Source: an uncultured Ignisphaera sp. (GTDB lineage Archaea > Thermoproteota > Thermoprotei_A > Sulfolobales > Ignisphaeraceae). Taken from it: a stretch of 64,000 nucleotides of DNA. The translations under genes and the position numbers were made by a program. Shown one piece after another: positions 8,159 to 16,773 of the stretch (the first letter of the stretch is position 1; each line of letters opens with the position of its first letter). The notes under the pieces are model-generated. The model saw nothing but the letters and a program-made list of their open reading frames with translations, did no database searches and was not told the origin of the DNA. Where the stretch lies: positions 1 through 64,000 of the forward strand of contig CALJEI010000005.1 of assembly GCA_938074605.1 (NCBI GenBank). The letters are read 5' to 3'.

Positions 8159-8855
8159 ATGCTGGATATGATGTTGTTAAAAAATAGTGTTTATCTATTT
8201 GTTGATTTGAGTAAGGAAGAAGTTTCTGTTTTTGAAAAATTTGTGCCTAAATTGGATGGTGTTATTAAGTGTAGAGTTTCTCCAGTGTCATGTCTTGTAC
8301 TAATAATCTATAACCCACTAGTAACATTTAAAGAAACTTTAGTGAATTCAATAAGAAAAAGATATTCAGCAGTTAGAAAAATTTCTAAAGGAAGTAAAAA
8401 ACTAAAAGAAAAAGCGGTAAACAAAAATTGTTTTTAAGACTTAGCTTATTTGCTATTAGGGCTTATTTCAGTAGCTTACCATACAGCTATTACTTTAGGA
8501 GCAGCAATGCCACTCTAAAATATGAGAGACTAACCTACTTTTTACTACAGCAACCATAATAATGATTCTATGTAGCGATGTTTTGTTTAAGGGCATTAAA
8601 TCATTAGCGAGAAACACCCCAACTATGGAGTCTCTAACAATAGTATCAATCCTCACATAATATTTCTTCAACATTCTAATGCTACTTAATATAATTCATG
8701 ATGGGATGTATTTTTGGATCATCTGCATTAGACTTGATATTGTTGTAGTTAAAGGTGTATATAAAAGTGTAAAAGAGGTAACCTCTATAGATTTAATTAT
8801 TGGGTGTAAGATAGTGCATTTGGGGAATAAAAAGATCTCTATACCCAGATTCTAG
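8159..8855 (+). pseudogene. relic of a P1B-type heavy-metal ATPase
   Basis: The first frame (8159-8437) resembles a heavy-metal-associated domain without its CxxC (YNPLVTFKETLVNSIRKRY). After an in-frame stop the same frame gives a membrane helix (8438-8515). A second frame (8526-8855, with one internal stop at 8658-8660) gives ILCSDVLFKGIKSLARNTP then MESLTIVSI, the hallmark loop and helix of CopA/ZntA-type pumps. It then gives a remnant of the actuator domain (VKEVTSIDLIIGCKIVHLG, ending KKISIP where intact pumps have GEKIPVDG). The phosphorylation and nucleotide domains are gone. Stops, a frame change and internal deletions show it is dead. Confidence 0.6.
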
Positions 8856-9064
8856 CTTATTTAAATAAATTCAATCCTAAGAAATTTATTATTGCATTAC
8901 TTCATCTTGTGCTAAATCTAGTTAAGCATTTGTTGGGGTGTAGAGGTTGTAGATAGTCTTAGCCCTAGCAATAGAAATGCTATTAATGGGTTTGCTAATT
9001 TTGTGTCAAGTTTTTGCTGCATCTTTAGGTGGTTAGCAAATATTTATTGGTTGTATTTTTGTTT

Positions 9065-10495
9065 TTAGCTGTATCCTATTTCGATAGATGTTTTCATTTC
9101 GTTTAATGTTTTTTCTATTTTCTTTATTGATGTTAGTGTTTTTAGTTGTGTTAATGCATAGTATGCATATGCTATTTTTCTTGTTTCTTCTCTTTTTAAA
9201 AACTTTATTTGTTTTAGTGGTTTTGGTTGTATTAATATTGCTTTTGTTTTTAGTGTTTTAAATATTTCTTCATACGCTTTTTTATCGCTTGTTACTGCAA
9301 TTTTATTTGTTAGTGCTATACCTATTTCACATGGTTGATGGGATGCTTTTTCATCTATATCTATTTTTATTGTTTTAAGTTCTTCTAAAGCTATTTCTGC
9401 TATTGCTGATCTAATTTTTTCGTATGGATTTGTAAAATGTGCTTTGTGTTTTAATAGCTCTATATATGTGCATAGAGGTAAAACTGTATTTTCTTTATTT
9501 TCATAGAGTAGTGTATGTAGTGATGTATACACAATATTTGTGTCTATCAAAACTTCTTCACTTAGTATTGAGATAAAGTCTATTAGAATGGTATCTCTAT
9601 AGCTATTGCAATTAAATGTACATTCCTCTACAGCAGGTAGTAGTATTGAGGAGAATTTAAGTAGAAGGTTAATGGTTTTATCAATATCGTTGTTACTACT
9701 AAAAATTTTTGTTGCTTCAACACCTATTTTATCAACTATATCGATAACTTCTTCATAGTTGCAATAGCTATTGGTTTTAACTAATAGTTTGGGAATACCG
9801 CTAACAGATATAGATATTTTCATCTCTTTGCATATAACATCTATTGGGTGGAGGAGTGTTGATGGTGTAAACCCTTGATTAAATCTATATTGTGTATATG
9901 CTAATTCTCTTCTAAATTTAGATGCAATACCTATTTTCTCAAGAAAATACTCTATAGATTTACGATCAATTAAATATATAGAGGTTGATTTAATCAATGA
10001 TTTAACATTTTCTGCATTTGGATGAAGAATTGTTAGTGGTTCTAAAGGCTTAGGTGTAAATGGGTAGAAGAGTTTGTTCCACGGACCCCAGTAGAAAGGT
10101 ATGTATACAAGAACTATATCTTCTCTAATACGTGAAGCAGCTAAAACAACTGTAGAAATCTCTAGTCTAGAACCTGTAAATACAGCTATAACTATCCTCC
10201 CCCTATCCCTAAAACTCTTTAAAATACTCCAAATTTTTTCAACAAGACCATCAAAAGAATTTAAATCATTTGGATCTGGAAACAATGGACATACATCAAA
10301 AACAACATCAGAAAACAAACCACTTAACAACCCAACAACATCTCTAGCCTCAACCTCCCTAGATCTAGAAACAAAAACCTCAACAAAACCACATTTAAAA
10401 ACTTCTAAAACCCTAAAAACAGATGTTAAAAAAGCCTCCCTAGGCTCACTATAAAACGTAACTAAAACACAAACCTCACTAGACAAAACCAACAA
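9065..10495 (-). CDS. putative CARF-PIN fusion, CRISPR-ancillary nuclease
   Basis: This 476-aa protein has two parts. Residues 1-150 look like a CARF Rossmann domain: strand VCVLVTFYSEPRE with following helix near 8-30, and IVIAVFTGSRLEISTVVLAA (101-120), which corresponds to the TGG-K-loop motif of CARF proteins. Residues about 310-425 look like a PIN nuclease: VLIDTNIVYTSL with D318, YIELLKHK with E346, and KIAVTSDKKAYEE with D404. The middle is helical. CARF-PIN combinations are known among ring-nucleotide-activated ancillary effectors. It stands alone, about 1.3 kb from csa3, across a decayed region. The assignment is by eye, and no cyclase (Cas10) is in the window. Confidence 0.5.
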   Translation of the reverse strand: MLVLSSEVCVLVTFYSEPREAFLTSVFRVLEVFKCGFVEVFVSRSREVEARDVVGLLSGLFSDVVFDVCPLFPDPNDLNSFDGLVEKIWSILKSFRDRGRIVIAVFTGSRLEISTVVLAASRIREDIVLVYIPFYWGPWNKLFYPFTPKPLEPLTILHPNAENVKSLIKSTSIYLIDRKSIEYFLEKIGIASKFRRELAYTQYRFNQGFTPSTLLHPIDVICKEMKISISVSGIPKLLVKTNSYCNYEEVIDIVDKIGVEATKIFSSNNDIDKTINLLLKFSSILLPAVEECTFNCNSYRDTILIDFISILSEEVLIDTNIVYTSLHTLLYENKENTVLPLCTYIELLKHKAHFTNPYEKIRSAIAEIALEELKTIKIDIDEKASHQPCEIGIALTNKIAVTSDKKAYEEIFKTLKTKAILIQPKPLKQIKFLKREETRKIAYAYYALTQLKTLTSIKKIEKTLNEMKTSIEIGYS

Positions 10496-10545
10496 CCATA
10501 AACACTATACAAACAAAAACTTATAAACAATACGCTAACAAAAAA

Positions 10546-11382
10546 CTATCTTCCTACAAAACGCCTCAACACAAACAAAATAGGAGGCAATACTATCAAC
10601 AATAAAATTGCTGCTGACAAAGGTGATAACCGCTCTACAGTTGTTGTTACCGTAGTTTCAACTGTATGTATAATTGGAGTTGTAACTATATATGTGGTTG
10701 GTAGATGTAGTGTAGTCATCATTGTATAAGTAGTTGGTATATATTTTGTGATTGGCATTGTTTCTACAACAGTTGTTGTTACCGTGTCTTTAACTATTCT
10801 GGTTTCTGTAGCTATAGTTCTTACTGTTGTTGTAGCAACTATTGTGAATGTTGATGTTAGTGTTTTAGTTATTGTAGTTGTTATAGTTTTTTCTGCACAT
10901 GGGTCGTATGGTAAATATATGTATAGACTCCATGTGTATGGGTTAAACTCATTTTTATAATCAAATATATCTGCATAGCCATTGTCAATAAGCCATTTAT
11001 TTACATTAAGAATATGTGTTTTGTTGTATCTTAGATAAGCAATAGCTACAATTCTATTATATTTATCCATAACATAGAGATCATCTACATCTAGATATAC
11101 CCTGGCTCCATATTTTAACACAAGATTGTATAGGGCATTTCGAGCAAGAACCCCTTCATCTGTATTAATTTCAGGTGCATTTATATCAGCAAGTCTAACT
11201 CTACCAATAGGAAAAGCATCAAAAGTATCACCATCAACAACATGATATATATCTGCACATACATCAACCTCAACATACTGAGTATCAATATCTATATTAA
11301 TAACCATCAGATATGTGGTGATAGATAGTATAAAGAGGTATAGCAAAAATTTAGACATGGATCTATTAATCAAACAAAACAC
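10546..11382 (-). CDS. membrane-anchored thermonuclease (SNase family)
   Basis: This 278-aa protein has an N-terminal hydrophobic signal (about 11-28), a staphylococcal-nuclease fold (about 42-140), a Thr/Val-rich low-complexity stalk (about 165-245) and a C-terminal helix followed by RRFVGR. The nuclease motifs are VVDGDTF (48-54), GRVRLADINAPE (60-71) and DKYNRIVAIAY (106-116), containing the expected active-site Arg residues. This is an exported, wall-tethered DNase/RNase, probably for degrading environmental nucleic acid. The stalk is typical of crenarchaeal S-layer-anchored enzymes. Downstream on the same strand is the CARF-PIN gene, 51 bases away. Confidence 0.82.
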   Translation of the reverse strand: MFCLINRSMSKFLLYLFILSITTYLMVINIDIDTQYVEVDVCADIYHVVDGDTFDAFPIGRVRLADINAPEINTDEGVLARNALYNLVLKYGARVYLDVDDLYVMDKYNRIVAIAYLRYNKTHILNVNKWLIDNGYADIFDYKNEFNPYTWSLYIYLPYDPCAEKTITTTITKTLTSTFTIVATTTVRTIATETRIVKDTVTTTVVETMPITKYIPTTYTMMTTLHLPTTYIVTTPIIHTVETTVTTTVERLSPLSAAILLLIVLPPILFVLRRFVGR

Positions 11383-11494
11383 CCCTACATCTATATCTTA
11401 TAAGCTATTTCAGTTTTTAGTTAGATAGAAATTCTCTGCTTTAAACTTATTGCTAAAAATAGTGCTACCCACTTATACTATTTTTCTTTAGCTT

Positions 11495-13777
11495 TTAAGA
11501 CTCTTCTTCTCTTCTAGATTCTTCTAATGAAATCCACTCATCTTCGATTAATTCTAGGTCAAAGATGTATTCTTCTGGTGTATAGATAGCTTTACTAATA
11601 TAACTATTATCTATAGTGTTTATGTCTATAGTGTTTATATGGGGGTTTACTGACAATAGATTTAACTCTATTGGGTAGTAGGTACAAGCACCTTGTTCCT
11701 CTGGAAGTGTACAGATTTGTAGATGTAGATATAGTGTTGCTGTTTGCCCTGTTGTGGGGAAGTATGCTGAAAGAGTTGCATTTGCTTTACCACTAGGCTC
11801 TATTGTTATCCAGCTAGTTCTATCTGAAATAATTACACCATTAACTATTTTAATATTTGTAGATATAGATGTATCACTAGCTAAACTTATATTAGCTGTT
11901 AAACTATCTAGGTTACTCATGGGGTTGAGGAGTAGGTGTATGTAATATGTTTTTAAATTAGAGTTAGCTATAGTAATGAAAACAACTCTTGACGTTGTTG
12001 ATGGATTTGCTGAAATCTTAGCTGATATAGAAGTAGATGTTTTGTTAGCCCCCATAGCATAGTTTAATGGAGATAGTATAAGGCTATATACATCTCCACC
12101 AAGAATAGCATCAGGCGATGTATATATAGCACATATAGAGCCATCTGGATATCTAACAAAAATTCTTCCATCAAAACCCCTACCAACAACAACATCATGA
12201 ACTACACTAAGCTGTAGTGTAGCACCTATAGCAAAACCTAAAGACACAAGATTGCCAAGATCATCCCACACCTCTACAGCCATACCATTAACTAAACCAC
12301 TAAAAACAATATTCCTTGGATCAGAAACAGCTATCATAAAATCATCAAAGTAGGCATTTACATTATCCACTTCAACACCTATATATGCAGGAGCAAACAT
12401 TCTTGCATGAGTTGAAGAAGCTGATACCGATGTTAATAAGCTACCAGTAGAGCTGTAAACCCTTGCCATAATGTTTACAGCTGCTGGTGTAACTGTATAG
12501 TTAGTAACTAAAATATACCATGAACCTCTTACGTAATCTGGAATAGCGCTAGAGGCTAACAGACTCCAACTTGTTGACTCAACGTTATAGCTCCGTATCT
12601 CAACATGACCTGTTGTACGTATCTCAACTGTGTATAGCCTAGTTCTATCTTTATTCATCATCGATATTCCATACCATCCTGATCCAGATACCCACCTTGT
12701 TTTTGAAACAATCCAAAGACTTGTATATGATGATAGATCTATATTGTAGTAGTAGTGTGATGCCCCGCCTAAACCTAGGCCATTATCAACTCCCTGTAGA
12801 ACATTTCCCTTGGCTCCCGAAACACCGCTTACTAAACTCCATGTACCACCAGAGCTACTCCATCCAGGTACTGGATATACTTCAAAGTCTGTATATGTAA
12901 TTGCTGCTCTACCTGTTCTTAATAGTGATGTACAGATGTAGTTGTATGGTGGTATATCTAGTGTTATGGGTGGTGGTAGTGGGGTTGCTGTAAGTATTGT
13001 TGGGTTATAGACAAAGACTGTAGCTCCTGTTTGTGTAAATAGCATAGATGCTAGTAGTATTGATGCTAGTATCTGTAGTGGTGGTAGTCTAAATGTTTTT
13101 CTATTCTCAACATTTTTTCTCATTGTTTGCTGTAAATATATTTTGTCATATATATAGAGAATCCATACCATTGATGCTACTGATAATATAACTAGTATAG
13201 TGAGAATTATCTGTAGAGCTATACTGTAGGTGAATAGTATGTGGTATACAAATGTTTTTACTATAGACATACCTATAAATTCTATAGTACCTGCTAACGT
13301 TTCAACACTAATTATATTCCTATTTTCATTAACTAGAAATATATTTGCATCAACTTTAAATGCTTGTGCTAAATATCTAACTACACTATTGGTTATTACT
13401 AGAGATAGAGAAACTCCATAGATTATTGCTGCTGATAAAATTATACGCCTTCTTAAATACATTAGTGCTGCTATAGACATAACCAACAATGATGCTATGT
13501 AGATAACTGTAGCTATTGCAGGCATTTTTACAATATCTAAATTAATAAGTCTAATAGATCTATAGTTATTTGCATAGTACATGCTGTAGCCTACTAAAGA
13601 TATATATCCATTGATATATCCTGTAATAGCTATTTGTGGATAGAGAAGAGCAGCTATATACATTATAGAAAGAGCTATAGATAAAACTCCACTAACTACA
13701 GCTATTAGCTTAAGCCTCCTTGGAATATACAGCACTATATCTTTATCTACCCATATCTTACTGTTGTTCGCATCCAT
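11495..13777 (-). CDS. large membrane protein with extracellular lectin-like domain, pilus-associated
   Basis: This 760-aa protein has several hydrophobic helices in its first 250 residues (for example LIAVVSGVLSIALSIMYIAA and AIATVIYIASLLVMSIAAL). These are followed by a long extracellular part that includes a concanavalin/LamG-like stretch (about 295-475; SLWIVSKTRWVSGSGWYGIS, YVRGSWYILVTNY, NVNAYFDDFMIAV) and further beta-rich repeats. The acidic C terminus ends LEESRREEES. It overlaps the upstream signal peptidase gene by 31 bases, so the two are made together. Probable role: anchor or accessory factor for the TasA-like filament encoded two genes upstream. I cannot name the family. Confidence 0.5.
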   Translation of the reverse strand: MDANNSKIWVDKDIVLYIPRRLKLIAVVSGVLSIALSIMYIAALLYPQIAITGYINGYISLVGYSMYYANNYRSIRLINLDIVKMPAIATVIYIASLLVMSIAALMYLRRRIILSAAIIYGVSLSLVITNSVVRYLAQAFKVDANIFLVNENRNIISVETLAGTIEFIGMSIVKTFVYHILFTYSIALQIILTILVILSVASMVWILYIYDKIYLQQTMRKNVENRKTFRLPPLQILASILLASMLFTQTGATVFVYNPTILTATPLPPPITLDIPPYNYICTSLLRTGRAAITYTDFEVYPVPGWSSSGGTWSLVSGVSGAKGNVLQGVDNGLGLGGASHYYYNIDLSSYTSLWIVSKTRWVSGSGWYGISMMNKDRTRLYTVEIRTTGHVEIRSYNVESTSWSLLASSAIPDYVRGSWYILVTNYTVTPAAVNIMARVYSSTGSLLTSVSASSTHARMFAPAYIGVEVDNVNAYFDDFMIAVSDPRNIVFSGLVNGMAVEVWDDLGNLVSLGFAIGATLQLSVVHDVVVGRGFDGRIFVRYPDGSICAIYTSPDAILGGDVYSLILSPLNYAMGANKTSTSISAKISANPSTTSRVVFITIANSNLKTYYIHLLLNPMSNLDSLTANISLASDTSISTNIKIVNGVIISDRTSWITIEPSGKANATLSAYFPTTGQTATLYLHLQICTLPEEQGACTYYPIELNLLSVNPHINTIDINTIDNSYISKAIYTPEEYIFDLELIEDEWISLEESRREEES

Positions 13778-14871
13778 CTATCTACACCTAGAAACCTATA
13801 TCTAATATCTGCATATACATATCTACTACCATCTGGAGGATTAATAACAACCTCCCTAAACCCATCAATGGTGAAACTACTTGATGTATTTCTCCATATA
13901 TCTCCAACTCTATAGGCATAGATAAAAGTTATGTTTATAGGTATTGGAAAACAATTTGGATTTCTTATAAATAGTGATCCATTTAAAGCTTTAACCTCTA
14001 GAAACTCTCCATAGAGTTTAACACTATATCTACCTCTAAGTCTCCCCATACCATTATCTAAAATAGCTACAACCTGTATATCCACAGCATTACTCCAACT
14101 CAATGTTTTAGTTATGCTATGTGGTATTGTAGCTACAATAAATGTTTCATTAAATTGTGTAAAAGCTTTAACACCATCTATATAAACCTCAGCATCTGTT
14201 ATTCTTGGAACACCTGTATAGCCTATAGAAATTGTACAGTCTATATGGCTAAACCCTATTTTAGATAGATAGAGAACTGGAAATTCAATATGTGTTAATT
14301 CAGGTGGTGGTTGTGTAAAGCCATATACAAATAATATGAATAGAAGTATTGTTGTATAAACTATAGCTGCAGCTATGCCAACTAATCTTGTTTTAACTAT
14401 ATCTAGAATAGCTAAAGCTACTGCATAGATAAATAGAGATATCCACAACTCTCTAGGAATAACATATATAGCAACACCTTTAACCATATTAAGGGAAACT
14501 AAAAATGGGTCTGGAGCTAGATTAGCATCACCTTTTGTAATTATACAATTTCCATTAGGGCAATCACCTATATATCTATGAACAACACAAAAACTATGCG
14601 TTAAACAATACACAACTACATCTCCTTTAGATGGCTTAACCCCCATAAAAAGAACTAGATCCCATCTACGAATAGACGGCTCCATACTACCTGAATAAAC
14701 TATAGCACCACCAAACAAATTAAAAATATCTAGACGAGAGAAAAGAGTAAATAGAAAAAGAATTATAAAAACAATTAAAATAGCTGAAGTCAAAACTCTA
14801 AACAAAAGAAAATACAGTAAACGAAAAGGAGAGCATCTATAAAAAAATGAATTAAACTTATAGATATTCAA
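13747..14871 (-). CDS. SipW-type signal peptidase I with C-terminal extension
   Basis: This 374-aa protein has an N-terminal helix (about 25-45), the nucleophile motif SGSMEPSIRRWD (S62), a Ser/His-type second residue in CVVHRY (H98) and the KGDANLAPD box (113-121). His in place of the bacterial general-base Lys puts it in the ER/SipW class. Two more helices follow (about 141-190), then about 180 residues of beta-rich extracellular domain (for example VEVKALNGSLFI-like strands). SipW enzymes process TasA-family filament proteins. Here it sits between a TasA-like subunit gene (13 bases upstream) and a large surface protein gene. Confidence 0.78.
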   Translation of the reverse strand: MNIYKFNSFFYRCSPFRLLYFLLFRVLTSAILIVFIILFLFTLFSRLDIFNLFGGAIVYSGSMEPSIRRWDLVLFMGVKPSKGDVVVYCLTHSFCVVHRYIGDCPNGNCIITKGDANLAPDPFLVSLNMVKGVAIYVIPRELWISLFIYAVALAILDIVKTRLVGIAAAIVYTTILLFILFVYGFTQPPPELTHIEFPVLYLSKIGFSHIDCTISIGYTGVPRITDAEVYIDGVKAFTQFNETFIVATIPHSITKTLSWSNAVDIQVVAILDNGMGRLRGRYSVKLYGEFLEVKALNGSLFIRNPNCFPIPINITFIYAYRVGDIWRNTSSSFTIDGFREVVINPPDGSRYVYADIRYRFLGVDRWMRTTVRYG

Positions 14872-14884
14872 TTATAGTACACCG

Positions 14885-15523
14885 CTATGGCGGTGTTTCT
14901 CCAGATGGTGTATACACTATATACATACTAAATGTTGCTGAGGCTCCAGTTATAGATGTATCCTCAGGTATATAGACCATAAAATCTATCTCCCACTTCG
15001 ATCCAGCACCAAGACTCCCAATTTCTAGAGTGTTAGTGCCTAAAGTATTTAGCTCAATTACTTTAACTACTGCAGCATTATCTGGAGGAGCTGGCTGTGG
15101 ATAGAGTTTGATAGCCCTAGTCTCACCACTACTGTATACTATTAGCCATACACTGGAGTCAGGTGGAAGATTGTTGTTTACATTATTTAGAACTAGATAG
15201 ACGTTATACACCTTGTTATCTGTGTTGATTATCATTATAACGTTTTTGTAGTAAGTTATTTGATATGTTGGATGTATTATTACTTCAGCACTACTTCCGC
15301 TGGCTCCTAATTCAACATCAATAGTCTTACCACTCCCTAGATCAGGTTGATTTGCATTGCTTCCACGATCAAAGTATATTGGTGGTTGAACTGGTTGAAC
15401 TATTAGCTGGAATGGGTAGTATGCAAAGACAGTAGCTGCTATAAATGCTGCTGCTAATATAGCTATAGTTGTTAGCAGTGGTTCTCTATCTCTTATCCTC
15501 ATACTAATTACCCCTAGATACAC
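14885..15523 (-). CDS. TasA/AbpA-like filament subunit
   Basis: This 212-aa secreted protein has a signal helix (LLTTIAILAAAFIAATVFAY, about 17-36) and a beta-rich body with the layout of TasA/archaeal bundling pilin proteins: a strand VIMIINTDNKVYNVYLVLNN, a later GAGSKWEIDFMVYIPED segment, and a C-terminal strand FSMYIVYTPSG. It lacks a class III pilin signal, so it is not a type IV pilin. In Pyrobaculum the homologous AbpA subunits polymerise by donor-strand exchange into cell-connecting bundles. The adjacent SipW-type peptidase supports this. Its own promoter (TTTTAAATATATAA-like, about 15536-15550 on the minus strand) lies just upstream. Confidence 0.55.
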   Translation of the reverse strand: MYLGVISMRIRDREPLLTTIAILAAAFIAATVFAYYPFQLIVQPVQPPIYFDRGSNANQPDLGSGKTIDVELGASGSSAEVIIHPTYQITYYKNVIMIINTDNKVYNVYLVLNNVNNNLPPDSSVWLIVYSSGETRAIKLYPQPAPPDNAAVVKVIELNTLGTNTLEIGSLGAGSKWEIDFMVYIPEDTSITGASATFSMYIVYTPSGETPP

Positions 15524-15975
15524 TATTTTTAGTGTTATATATTTAAAATTTCTCTCTAAATAAAAGCAGTTTTATCCATGATATCTATTCGAATTTCCAA
15601 GTTTCTAAAATAAAATTTCTATCCTTATATGCAATATATGTGTTCTATTTATTTTTCAAAACACTATATATCCATATTACTTAACGATATATTTAAAGAA
15701 ATATCTTCTTTTTAATTGTTTTACTCCATAAACCTTATTCTAGCTATAGTCATAAGCATTGTTTTAAAATACTCTATATCTATACCCCTCTATCTACTTC
15801 CTCTATCAACCCTATTTCCACCAATTTTAATGCTATCTCTTCTCCTATAGCCAGAACATTTTCAAAAATATAGATGTTACTAGCTTTTGTACCAAATTTC
15901 TAAAGAAATGCTTTAAGGGGTGGAAGGTTGGATGAACCGATGAACACTTTTGGTTGATGGGAGGTGTGTTTTTGT
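15524..15975. other. 452-base intergenic region
   Basis: The right part is AT-rich, with the leftward promoter of the filament subunit near 15536-15550. The segment 15721-15900 carries a short protein-like minus-strand relic (listed separately). The end, 15901-15975, is G-rich on the plus strand with GATGAAC repeated, without a recognisable RNA gene. No other feature seen. Confidence 0.5.
15721..15900 (-). pseudogene. possible gene relic, unidentified
   Basis: Minus-strand translation gives a protein-like string (FENVLAIGEEIALKLVEIG, then LIEEVDRG), a stop at 15780-15782 and, in another frame, IEYFKTMLMTIARIRF ending at 15721. The two pieces read as one C-terminal fragment broken by an indel. 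There is no start region and I cannot assign a family. Confidence 0.25.
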
Positions 15976-16773
15976 TTAGAGTTGGAGGTTGTATGTTTCT
16001 TTTGTGTGTTTCTCTATTTTTTCTCTGATGATATCTATTGCTAGAATTGTTGTGAATGTTGCTATTGTTGGTGGTATTATGATGTGTGGTGCTATCGTTA
16101 TATATTTTATGCCTTCAGCTAATATGTTGCCTATGGATGGTGTTGGTGGCTGTATTCCAAGTCCTATGAAGCTAAGTGTAATTTCTGTTGATAGAGCTTC
16201 TGGAAGGCTGTAGATGGATAGAATTGATATTGTGTATAGTGCTTCTCTAGCTATATAGCGTGTCAATATATATAGTGTTGATGCACCCATTGCCTTAGCT
16301 GCTTCTATATATGGCTGTACAGCTATTGTTAGTGCTACAGTTTTTGTTATTCTATAGAATGTTGGTATAAGCCTAAGTATAACAGCTATAACCACTATAT
16401 GAGCTCCAAAACCAGTTGTAAAAGCAGCTACAACTGCTATAAATATCGATGGAACTATGTAGAGGAAGTTAAATATAGAATCTAAAGCTATTTGAAGCTG
16501 TTTAGAAAAAGCTGAAAAAACCCCCATTAAAAAGCCTATAGCTGTAGATAAAACTATAGATAAAATTGATAGTAGTAACGAAAGTCTATAGCCATATAGA
16601 AATCTTGTAAATAAATCTCTACCAAGAGAATCAGTACCAAATAAATGTTTTAGTGATGGTGGAAGAAATCTTTCATCTAAATTAATTTCATCATATCTAT
16701 ATGGAGCAATCCAATCAACAATAACCAATAGAAATATGATAAAAACTATAGCTATAACTATTCTAAAACTCAA
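15976..16773 (-). CDS. peptide ABC transporter permease, DppC-like
   Basis: This 265-aa inner-membrane permease of the Opp/Dpp C type has the N-terminal cytoplasmic signature HLFGTDSLGRDLFTRFLYG and the EAA loop region AAKAMGASTLYILTRYIARE, with about five to six helices. It pairs with the DppB-like gene upstream (4-base overlap) to form the channel. No ATPase genes follow, so the ATPases must be encoded elsewhere or shared with the second transporter at 36835-38793. Confidence 0.85.
   Translation of the reverse strand: MSFRIVIAIVFIIFLLVIVDWIAPYRYDEINLDERFLPPSLKHLFGTDSLGRDLFTRFLYGYRLSLLLSILSIVLSTAIGFLMGVFSAFSKQLQIALDSIFNFLYIVPSIFIAVVAAFTTGFGAHIVVIAVILRLIPTFYRITKTVALTIAVQPYIEAAKAMGASTLYILTRYIAREALYTISILSIYSLPEALSTEITLSFIGLGIQPPTPSIGNILAEGIKYITIAPHIIIPPTIATFTTILAIDIIREKIEKHTKETYNLQL

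Noticed and set aside
15925-15965. GATGA-rich stretch resembling C boxes
   Set aside because: No CTGA D box at a suitable distance on this strand, so not a C/D RNA.
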